From: Coriobacteriia bacterium
GTDB taxonomy: Bacteria; Actinomycetota; Coriobacteriia; Anaerosomatales; SLCP01
Direction: 5' to 3'
DNA: 5,665 nucleotides
Assembly (NCBI GenBank): GCA_007123455.1
Contig: SKKZ01000070.1
Coordinates: 1-5,665 of the forward strand
Part shown: positions 1 through 5,625 of the stretch, in pieces
How positions within the stretch are numbered: the stretch's first letter is position 1
How the letters are laid out: every line of letters begins with the position of its first letter
Program-made: the position numbers and the translations under genes
Notes under the pieces: model-generated
What the model saw: the letters and a program-made list of their open reading frames with translations, nothing else
Databases searched by the model: none
What the model was told of the DNA's origin: nothing

Positions 1-1898
1 ACCTCGGACGCATCCGATCTGAGCTGGTCCGCCACCCCGACAACTCCGGTGGCACGTCCGTTCTCCGCGATCACGAGCACGGAACGTCCATCGTCCTCGA
101 GACCTTCGACAACGGCACGGACACCGTCTTCCGCGACCCCCTCCGACACGACGAAGGCGAGACTGCCGATCACATAACGGACGCCGTCGACGGTCCCCCG
201 CACCCCGCCACCGGGCACATCCTCGTACGCCGAGACCCTGACCCGACCGCTTACGCCGCCCGCCGCTCGCACGATGGCACGGGCCAGCGGATGATTGCTA
301 TGCGATTCGAGAGCGGCCGCGACGGTCAGGACGCGCGCCGCGTCCCCGTCGTCGAGCGCGACCACATCGGTCACCTCGGGAGTGCCACGCGTAAGCGTGC
401 CGGTCTTGTCGAACGCAACCGCCCTGATGCGGGCGGCGGTCTCGAGGTGTATTCCGCCTTTCACGAGGACGCCGTCGCGTGTCGCACGGGTGATGGCCGA
501 GACGATCGACACCGGTGTCGATATGACGAGCGCGCACGGACACGAGATCACGAGCACGACCAGCGCACGGTAGAACCACTCCTCGAAGCCTCCCCACTCC
601 TGCCCGAGCACCATGCCGGTGACCGGCGGAACGATCGCCAGAGCGACCGCCAGCGCAACCACGGCTGGCGTGTAGTAGCGGCTGAACCGGTCGACCAGCT
701 GTTGCGAGGGAGCCCGTGTAGCCTGGGCCTCCTCGACCATGAAGATGACCCGCGAAAGCGTCGAGTCCTCGGCTCCGGCACTGACGCGCACCTCCAGCGG
801 ACCGCTCGTGTTGAGCGAACCCGCAAACACCGCGTCGCCTGCGGATTTCTCGACGGGCACCGATTCCCCGGTGATGGGCGACTCGTCTATCGCCGAGGAG
901 CCTGCTTCGATGAGACCGTCGAGCGACACACGCTCGCCGGGACGCACCACGACAAGCTCCCCCAACGCGACCTCATCGACGGGGACCTCGGTCTCCGCGT
1001 CGTCCCTCACGACCCGGGCGATCGGGGGAGCGAGGTCCATGAGATCACGGATCGACCTGCGGGTACGTGCGAGCGAACGGGACTCGAGCATGCCGCCGAG
1101 GGAGAAGAGGAAGACGACCGCCGCGCCCTCGGCCCACTCTCCGATGCCTGCGGCACCGAGGACCGCCACGGTCATGAGGACATTCATGTCGAGGATGCGT
1201 GCTCGCGCCGAAGCCAGCGCCCGACGGAAGATGAGCCAGCCGCCGGACGCGATCGCCAGGGCATACGCGGCCACCGAACCGCTCTCGGTCCAGCCGGGAT
1301 CCGCACGCCCGAGGAGCCACGCCGCCACGACCAGCACGCCCGCGACAACAGTGGAGACATCGTGGGCGTGAGATGTCCACCATCCGGGTCTTTCCCGGGT
1401 CCCGGTGGACGGAGCCCGTAACGCAGCACCGGCGAGCGGCTCGACCTCGTGGCCGGTACGGCGAACGACAGCCAGCGCGCGACCGAGCGGATCCGAAGCC
1501 GGGTCGTACTCGAGCACCATGATGCCGCTCGCGAAGTTCACATCGGCACGCACGACGCCGGGTATCTGCTCGACGGACTTCGCCACGGTCCGCGCGCAGT
1601 CGGGTCAATCCAGGCCCTTCAGGCGGTACGACGCGTGCGCGACCGTCTCGCCGATCTCGAGCCCGAGCCTCCGGGCGGCCTGCTCCAGGTCTGCCGGGTT
1701 CACGACGTCACGATCATAGGTGATCGTCAGCGTCCAGGTATGGGTGTCCACTACCACCCCGACGACCCCGTCGAGCGAATCGATGGCTCCCCTGAGCCGC
1801 TCGACGCACTCGGCACAGCGCACGCCGTCAGGCATGATGATGGAGATGCGAAGCTCGTCCGTGTCCACGCCGGGCAAGGGGGCTGCCGCCGGACTCAC
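1..1898 (-). CDS. cadA: Heavy-metal (Cd/Zn/Pb-type) P1B ATPase, candidate selenoprotein, C terminus cut by window edge
   Basis: This is an ATP-driven efflux pump of the inner membrane that expels soft divalent metals, probably Cd2+/Zn2+/Pb2+. Visible order over 632 codons: HMA domain 1 (about 15-80, C28-A-E-C31); HMA domain 2 (about 92-152, codon 98 is TGA, then P-D-C101); membrane helices near 182-197, 208-224, 238-253, 256-272, 410-430 and 442-465; actuator loop TGE 343-345; metal-site CPC 453-455; phosphorylation loop DKTGTLT 497-503; HP motif 536-537. The CPC-to-Asp spacing of 44 is what I recall for ZntA. The GDGxND hinge and the last helices lie beyond the left edge. Start: GTG at 1898 overlaps the repressor stop (GTGA), with GGAG five bases upstream, so translation is probably coupled. 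The in-frame TGA at 1607-1605 replaces a metal-binding Cys, and the frame is otherwise intact. Cd/Zn specificity is inferred from the CadC-like partner and the CPC motif. I am sure of the family and fairly sure of a single recoded gene. Confidence 0.88.
1566..1599 (-). promoter_or_regulatory. Candidate bacterial SECIS stem-loop downstream of the UGA
   Basis: Counting the U of UGA as 1, mRNA bases 9-12 (CUGC) pair with 39-42 (GCAG). After a G-A mismatch, 14-15 pair with 36-37. U35 is bulged. Then 16-20 (CGGAC) pair with 30-34 (GUCCG). The nine-base apical loop CGUGGCGAA (plus-strand 1579-1587) has G as its second base, and 17 bases separate UGA from the loop. From memory, bacterial SECIS elements need a short upper stem, a loop of about 3-14 bases with a G among its first two bases, and a UGA-to-loop distance of about 16-37 bases. 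All three hold. GC-rich coding sequence forms such hairpins by chance fairly often, so this supports but does not prove recoding. Confidence 0.5.
1605..1607 (-). other. In-frame UGA at the CxxC position of HMA domain 2, candidate selenocysteine codon (residue 98)
   Basis: The codon order around it reads K-G-L-D-UGA-P-D-C-A-R-T-V. HMA domains of this ATPase family normally read G-(M/L)-D-C-P-x-C-A-R-T at this place, so UGA stands for the first metal-binding Cys. Upstream and downstream sequences are in the same frame, and no other stop occurs over the 632 visible codons. A real stop here would end the upstream protein inside the first strand of a second HMA domain, which makes no sense for a free-standing chaperone. 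UGA is used as an ordinary stop by both the repressor and the PEP synthase-like gene nearby, so a changed genetic code is unlikely. A nonsense mutation or a TGC-to-TGA base error cannot be excluded from sequence alone. Confidence 0.68.
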
Positions 1899-2269
1899 GA
1901 CTGCTCCTCGGCGTGCTCGCGGCCCTGCGCAAGCAGCGTGGCGACATGATCATCGGCCAGGCGATAGATTGCACGCTTGCCATCGCGCTCAAAGGTCACA
2001 AGATCGCGATCGCGAAGGACTCGGAGCTGATGGCTCACAGCTGATGCGCTGACCCCGGTGACAGCCGCAAGATCGCACACACAGAGCTGCTCGCGCGAGA
2101 GAGCAAGCAGGATGCGCAACCGGGTAGCATCGGAAAGGGCGGCGAAGATCCCGGCGATCGTGCGAACGTGATGCTCGCTCGGCTGAACACCGAGAACGCG
2201 CGCAACAGCATCGGAATCGACTATCTGAACCACGCATGTATCGGAATGGTCATCTGAACATCTGCTCAT
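1895..2269 (-). CDS. cadC: CadC/SmtB-type ArsR-family metal-sensing repressor
   Basis: This 124-aa cytoplasmic winged-helix dimer should bind the operator of its own operon and release it when Cd2+, Pb2+ or Zn2+ binds. The family core LSDATRLRILLAL is at 45-57, followed by the metal-box Q-L-C63-V-C65-D-L, the recognition helix about S74-L85 (SASAVSHQLRVL) and the wing R95-DGKRAIYRL. Two metal sites are visible. The alpha3N thiolate site comprises C12, C63 and C65, matching CadC C7, C58 and C60. The alpha5 zinc site comprises D106, H108, H119 and E122, matching CadC D101, H103, H114 and E117. All are offset by exactly five residues. CadC C11 is replaced by I16. I chose ATG at 2269; the longer TTG start at 2305 would lie inside the -35 element. 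No clear Shine-Dalgarno precedes the ATG, which fits a leaderless message. The gene overlaps the ATPase start by four bases. CadC, CmtR or ZiaR-type naming is a choice; the sites favour CadC. Confidence 0.92.
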   Translation of the reverse strand: MSRCSDDHSDTCVVQIVDSDAVARVLGVQPSEHHVRTIAGIFAALSDATRLRILLALSREQLCVCDLAAVTGVSASAVSHQLRVLRDRDLVTFERDGKRAIYRLADDHVATLLAQGREHAEEQS

Positions 2270-2276
2270 ACGTTCA
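2255..2276 (-). promoter_or_regulatory. Probable repressor operator, imperfect 10-2-10 dyad
   Basis: The minus strand reads TGAACGTATG, AG, CAGATGTTCA. Eight of ten arm positions are complementary, with outer arms TGAAC and GTTCA. The dyad directly abuts the -10 box and covers the predicted start site and first codons. TGAAC/GTTCA arms and a two-base centre resemble the interrupted dyads bound by SmtB/ArsR-type repressors. Binding by this repressor is inferred from position and form. Confidence 0.5.
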
Positions 2277-2305
2277 TCTATATCTGTACGTGGTGTCGCC
2301 GTCAA
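2277..2305 (-). promoter_or_regulatory. Sigma70-type promoter of the repressor-ATPase operon
   Basis: Reading the minus strand, TTGACG (plus 2300-2305) is followed by a 17-base spacer and TATAGA (plus 2277-2282), close to the vegetative consensus in both boxes and exact in spacing. Transcription should begin about seven bases further on, near 2270, which is right at the ATG at 2269. The operon message is therefore predicted to be leaderless or nearly so, consistent with the lack of a Shine-Dalgarno sequence. Confidence 0.7.
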
Positions 2306-2345
2306 GTTCGACGTGCGGGAATACTCTCATTGGACGACCGCATCC

Positions 2346-2352
2346 GAGGGGG
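2346..2352 (+). promoter_or_regulatory. Shine-Dalgarno site fixing the start of the PEP synthase-like gene
   Basis: GAGGGGG lies five bases before the ATG at 2358. The frame is open further upstream to a GTG at 2313, but nothing resembling a ribosome binding site precedes that codon, and the family homology begins only after the ATG. Confidence 0.6.
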
Positions 2353-2357
2353 CCACT

Positions 2358-4502
2358 ATGGACACGTCCATCATCGATCTTCACGAAGCCGCGCACCGCG
2401 AGGCCTCGGCCGTCGGAGGAAAAGCGGCAAACCTCGCGCGCATCGCTGCAGAAGGGCTCCCCGTCCCCGCTGCCAAGGTTCTCACAACCGAGGCGTTCGC
2501 GCGCTTCATGGAGATGTCGGAAACTATGGGGCTCGTACGGGGTCTCGCACGACTCCCGACGGAGCGGACCGCCCTCGACACGCAGGCGGCGAGGATACGC
2601 CGGTCCATCCTGGGGCATCCACTTCCTCCGGCGCTCTCCGGGGAACTCGCAGCGGCTTTCCTGGAACTCTCCTCGGAGGGTCACATGATCGTCGTCCGCA
2701 GCTCCGCAACGGTCGAAGACACCGCCTCGTCGAGCTTCGCGGGCATGCTCTCGTCGATCGCCTCTGTCGGCAGCGCTGAAGAGATGTGTGCCGCGGTCAA
2801 GCGATGCTGGGCGTCGGCGTTCGGACTTAGAGCGGTGCTCTACGCCCGCGAACGCGATGTGGATCCCGCCGACGTGGGCGTAGCGGTCGTCTTGCAACGA
2901 CAGATACCATCGGAGCGTTCGGGACTCGTATTCGGCAGGGATCCCGCCCGTCGAGAAGCCGACGTCGTCATCGTCGAAGCCATATTGGGAACGGGTGAGG
3001 ACATCGTCTCGGGTGAGGTCACGCCCGAACGCTACGAGTTCAGTCCGGCTGACGGACGTGTGACCCTGGTCGGTCACCCCGCTGGCGCGCTGTCGCCGGC
3101 CCGAAAACTCTCCGATCGTGAGGTAGCGCTGCTCGCCGGGTGGGCGCGCCAGGCCGAAGAGGTGTTCGGCTCGCCCCAGGACATCGAGTGGGCATTCGCG
3201 GAAGGTGAGTTCTATGTGCTTCAATCCCGACCGCTCGTCTTCGCACCGTCGGAATCGATGCTGTTTCCCGAGATCGCCGAGCATACGGTGGTGCTGCGCG
3301 GAGTCGGAGCGAGTCCGGCTGTCGGTTCTGGAGAGGTGGTCCTCCTCCCTGACGAGCAGGTGCAGATCGTGCCTCCCGCCAGCGTTGTCGTCGTCCGCCG
3401 CTTGACGAACGATCTCGCCGTGCACCTCCGTCACGCCTCCGCAGTCATCGCCGACGAGGGGGGCGCGACCAGCCACGGAGCCAACATTCTGCGCGAGTTC
3501 GGCGTGGCATGCGTGCTTGGGACCGGTTCTGCCACGACGACCCTTACCGACGGCGACCGGGTCACGGTCGACGGGTACCGCGGAGCCGTCTTCCTCGGAG
3601 ACCTCTCGTTGCACCCCGGCGAAGTCGGATTCACCGCATCCACCCGAACGCAGGTCTTCGTCTCAGTCCTCGTCCCGGAGCAGGCCGCCGCAGTGGCCGA
3701 CCACGCCGATGGAGTGAGCTCCTTGCGCAACGACTACTTCCTGCTGCAGTCAGGTGTCCACCCGTCCAAGCTTGTGCGTGCGGGACGTGGTCGTGCACTG
3801 GAGGACTCGATCTCGAAAGGCCTGATCGAAACCGCTCGCCTATTCGCGGGCAAACAAGTCTGGTACAAGACGCTTGATGCGCCGACCGACGAGTTCCGCC
3901 GACTGGACGGCGGCGACGAGGAGCCAAACGAGCGCAATCCACTCCTCGGCTGGCGTGGTCTGGGACGTGAGCTCGAAGAGCCCGAGCTGTTCCTGCTCGA
4001 ATTACGTGCGGTTGGACGGGCTCTTGAAGCCGGTGCCGACAACATCGCCGTGAAACTGCCCTTCGTCCGATTCCCGGAGGAGTTCGCCGAGGCGAAACGC
4101 TTCATCGCTAACGTCGGCATGCGACCGCACGACGACATCGGGATAGGAGTCTCGGTCGAGATGCCCGGCATCGCTGCCCGGCTGCAGGAGGTCTGTGACC
4201 TCGGTGTGGACTTCGTGAGCGTGGGAGTGAGCGATCTGGTGATGTCGGTGCTCGCTCTCGACCGCGAGAGCGAGCGCGTCGCACACCTGTTCCAGCCCGC
4301 ACATCCGGCCGTGCTCGAAGTGCTTGCGCGCATAGCCGAGATCTCACAGAGGAACGGCGTCTTCCTTTGCGCGTGTGGAGAGAGTGCGCGGGACGAGGCT
4401 CTGCTACCGGAGCTGGTCGCGCTCGGCTACGACGCGGTCGGCGTCTCTCTCCCCTACTTCGCCCCGGTGAAGCGACGTCTGGCCACGATCGAGCGCGGTT
4501 GA
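2358..4502 (+). CDS. ppsA: Phosphoenolpyruvate synthase-like (pyruvate, water dikinase family) enzyme
   Basis: The 714-aa product has the three-domain layout of PEP synthase, which makes PEP, AMP and phosphate from pyruvate, ATP and water for gluconeogenesis in the cytosol. The ATP-binding domain (about 15-310) starts with GGKAANLARI and has V-R114-SSATVED and the DIEWAF/VLQSRP end. The swivelling phosphohistidine domain has GGATSH with H373. The TIM-barrel PEP/pyruvate domain (about 430-712) has R457, RNPLLGWRG (526-534, R533), LPFVRFPEE, E601, D626 and C673-G-E. It is about 80 residues shorter than E. coli PpsA, with roughly 48 of these lost before the catalytic His. Active-site departures: the usual S-N-D-L-T-Q is V-S-D-L-V-M (624-629), the R-x-E-F motif is R-N-D-Y-F (457-461), and CGQ is CGE. 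The general fold and phosphotransfer His are certain; the substrate could differ. It is divergent from the metal operon and convergent with the cytochrome gene. Confidence 0.85.
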   Translation: MDTSIIDLHEAAHREASAVGGKAANLARIAAEGLPVPAAKVLTTEAFARFMEMSETMGLVRGLARLPTERTALDTQAARIRRSILGHPLPPALSGELAAAFLELSSEGHMIVVRSSATVEDTASSSFAGMLSSIASVGSAEEMCAAVKRCWASAFGLRAVLYARERDVDPADVGVAVVLQRQIPSERSGLVFGRDPARREADVVIVEAILGTGEDIVSGEVTPERYEFSPADGRVTLVGHPAGALSPARKLSDREVALLAGWARQAEEVFGSPQDIEWAFAEGEFYVLQSRPLVFAPSESMLFPEIAEHTVVLRGVGASPAVGSGEVVLLPDEQVQIVPPASVVVVRRLTNDLAVHLRHASAVIADEGGATSHGANILREFGVACVLGTGSATTTLTDGDRVTVDGYRGAVFLGDLSLHPGEVGFTASTRTQVFVSVLVPEQAAAVADHADGVSSLRNDYFLLQSGVHPSKLVRAGRGRALEDSISKGLIETARLFAGKQVWYKTLDAPTDEFRRLDGGDEEPNERNPLLGWRGLGRELEEPELFLLELRAVGRALEAGADNIAVKLPFVRFPEEFAEAKRFIANVGMRPHDDIGIGVSVEMPGIAARLQEVCDLGVDFVSVGVSDLVMSVLALDRESERVAHLFQPAHPAVLEVLARIAEISQRNGVFLCACGESARDEALLPELVALGYDAVGVSLPYFAPVKRRLATIERG

Positions 4503-4512
4503 CGACTGCTCG

Positions 4513-5364
4513 CTACTCTGTCTCGACTATCGCTGCCGGACCGCCGGCAGGAGCAGGATGAGGCGCTGGCTCATGCTCATGTCCGTGACCGTGACCGTCC
4601 TTGATCTCGAGCTTCCTGAGTCCGAAGAAATCGAGGCTGCACGGGATATCTACCGTGAGCGACAGATAGAAGTGCGCGGTCACCATGATGATGAATAGCC
4701 AGTTGATGATGTAGTGGATCATGCGCATCCACCAACCGGCGAGATCCGTGCTCCCCAAGAGCGCCCCCAGCCACCATCCAACCAAGAGGTCGCGCGGGCT
4801 GTACCCGAAGATGAACGGGCTGGTCACCAATGCGAATCCGGTGAAGGCCTGAGCGAACATCAGGTACAGGAAGACGTTGTAGACCAGCTTCTGCATCACG
4901 TTGTACTTGGCGATATGCGGCTTGTAGTTGCTGAGGTACGCATAGAACTTGGCCACAGCGATCAGGCTGGCCATGTCCTTGCGCCCGACGGCGAACTCCC
5001 GCCAGTCCTTCGCCTTCGAGAAGAATGCGTACCAAAGTCGCCAGAAGAGCGTGATGGTGACGGCGATCATCGCTACATAATGAATCCACCGCATCGGCAC
5101 TCTGCCGCCGTCGAAGAAGGGAAAACGGATATACATGCCGCTGATCGCCAAAAGGATGATGCCCACCATATGGATGAAGTGGATCACCTTCGGTGTCGCG
5201 GGGATCTCGTGCTCGTGCTCGGGCCACTCGCCTTCGACCCACTTCTTGCGGAACCTGCCGGTGATGATATCGAAGCTGAAGTGGACTATCAGTGCCACGA
5301 TCACGACAACGTACAGACCCGTGAAGACGACGTCCATCCAGACGTTAAGCTCCGTAAGATTCAT
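4513..5364 (-). CDS. Diheme cytochrome b membrane subunit (HyaC/FdnI-like) with His-rich C terminus
   Basis: This 283-aa integral membrane protein resembles the b-type cytochrome anchors of Ni/Fe hydrogenases and formate dehydrogenases, which carry electrons between a periplasmic or membrane-bound dehydrogenase and quinone. Hydrophobic helices lie at about 12-34, 60-80, 93-115, 160-181 and 214-238. Candidate heme-iron ligands are H62 or H65 (VIHFIHMVG), H95 (RWIHY), H217 (IHYIINW) and H231 (TAHFYLSL). The H217-x13-H231 arrangement followed by a short charged stretch is the HyaC-like signature. The tail from 256 reads DGHGHGHEHEPAPHPAPAGG, an unusual His/Pro/Ala-rich extension. I chose ATG at 5364, preceded by a G-rich GGGGGCGGC. 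A stronger AGGAGG at 5395-5400 lies 26 bases upstream with no in-frame start at a normal distance. No catalytic partner gene is visible, so the electron donor is unknown. It is the first gene of its strand here and ends 10 bases from the PEP synthase-like stop. Confidence 0.85.
   Translation of the reverse strand: MNLTELNVWMDVVFTGLYVVVIVALIVHFSFDIITGRFRKKWVEGEWPEHEHEIPATPKVIHFIHMVGIILLAISGMYIRFPFFDGGRVPMRWIHYVAMIAVTITLFWRLWYAFFSKAKDWREFAVGRKDMASLIAVAKFYAYLSNYKPHIAKYNVMQKLVYNVFLYLMFAQAFTGFALVTSPFIFGYSPRDLLVGWWLGALLGSTDLAGWWMRMIHYIINWLFIIMVTAHFYLSLTVDIPCSLDFFGLRKLEIKDGHGHGHEHEPAPHPAPAGGPAAIVETE
4533..4550 (+). terminator. GC-rich hairpin just past the PEP synthase-like stop, possible terminator
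   Basis: CTGCCGG, loop ACCG, CCGGCAG forms a perfect seven-base stem with a four-base loop 30 bases after the stop at 4502. It lies inside the last codons of the opposing cytochrome gene and is not followed by a T-run on the plus strand. It may slow or end plus-strand transcription in the convergent junction, but the lack of a U-tract keeps this weak. Confidence 0.25.
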
Positions 5365-5499
5365 GCCGCCCCCATACCCAGTGAGCCGAGAACTCCTCCT
5401 GCCGACCCCCGGCTGCGACAAATCCCGTCTCGCTCCCGTGGGTCATACTCCCCGTGCACCGCTCTATTCTCGACACCGGGCCGCTTTCCTGCTGGAAGA

Positions 5500-5543
5500 G
5501 GTCGTACGACCCTGGTCTTGTACACGGTATCACAAGCTGCTTG
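5500..5543. repeat. Cluster of inverted repeats, candidate regulator binding sites
   Basis: Three dyads lie within 44 bases: GGTCGTACGACC (perfect 12-bp palindrome), CTTGT-ACACGGTATC-ACAAG (five-base arms, ten-base spacer) and CAAGCTGCTTG (perfect five-base arms around one base, sharing its left arm with the former dyad). Repeated CTTG/CAAG half-sites suggest a DNA-binding protein rather than an RNA hairpin. No regulator is identified in the window. Confidence 0.4.
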
Positions 5544-5613
5544 AAGCGGTCGATACGCGGGGAATCGGGGAATAACACCATCATCGGAAGCGCTAGAGCA
5601 GACCCTCACCGGC

Positions 5614-5620
5614 AGGAGGT
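5614..5620 (+). promoter_or_regulatory. Strong Shine-Dalgarno of the gene entering at the right edge
   Basis: AGGAGGT, a near-perfect anti-16S match, lies five bases before the ATG at 5626. It is the best ribosome binding site in the window and is the main reason to accept the very short partial gene that follows. Confidence 0.7.
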
Positions 5621-5625
5621 CCAAG

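Larger units (their letters stand above)
5365..5625. other. Divergent intergenic region with clustered dyads, no gene
   Basis: This is the divergent control region between the cytochrome b gene (minus) and the edge gene (plus). Small open frames cross it on both strands, but none shows coding character or a matched start. It holds a perfect 12-bp palindrome (5500-5511), the dyad CTTGT-N10-ACAAG (5517-5536) and an overlapping CAAGC-T-GCTTG (5533-5543). I could not place a convincing -35/-10 pair for either direction. Confidence 0.6.

Noticed and set aside
291..1421. A 376-aa plus-strand open frame over the ATPase region
   Set aside because: It is antisense to the ATPase frame, rich in Arg/Asp/His/Gly as shadow frames of GC-rich genes are, and shows no domain. 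The opposite strand carries every P-type ATPase motif.
1605..1607. Genetic code change (UGA as a general sense codon)
   Set aside because: UGA serves as the terminal stop of the repressor and of the PEP synthase-like gene; reading through the latter would run into the antisense of the cytochrome gene. The high-GC composition also argues against such codes.
1045..1608. A separate 187-aa protein starting with TTG at the ATPase TGA
   Set aside because: It lies in another frame of the same strand as the ATPase and is an Arg-rich shadow with no homology; the TTG overlaps the recoded codon by chance.
1605..1898. A free-standing 97-aa HMA chaperone ending at the TGA
   Set aside because: The last 14 or so residues already form the first strand of a second HMA domain that continues in frame after the TGA, and the ATPase half has no start codon with a ribosome site. 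Kept only as a possible low-selenium product.
2313..2357. GTG start for the PEP synthase-like gene at 2313
   Set aside because: No Shine-Dalgarno before it, and the extra 15 residues look unlike the family; ATG 2358 has GAGGGGG at the correct distance.
2274..3614. A 446-aa minus-strand open frame opposite the PEP synthase-like gene
   Set aside because: Low-complexity Arg/Gly/Asp/His composition, no motif and no ribosome site; the plus strand is clearly coding.
5361..5375. Four-codon minicistron (Met-Gly-Ala-Ala) whose TGA overlaps the cytochrome b ATG
   Set aside because: The upstream AGGAGG is 19 bases away, too far for an efficient start, and such short frames arise easily by chance.
4714..5544. 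Plus-strand open frames of 276 aa and 146 aa (5135-5575) over the cytochrome b gene
   Set aside because: Shadows of the membrane protein on the other strand; His/Asp/Glu-rich composition mirrors reversed hydrophobic codons, with no start signal.
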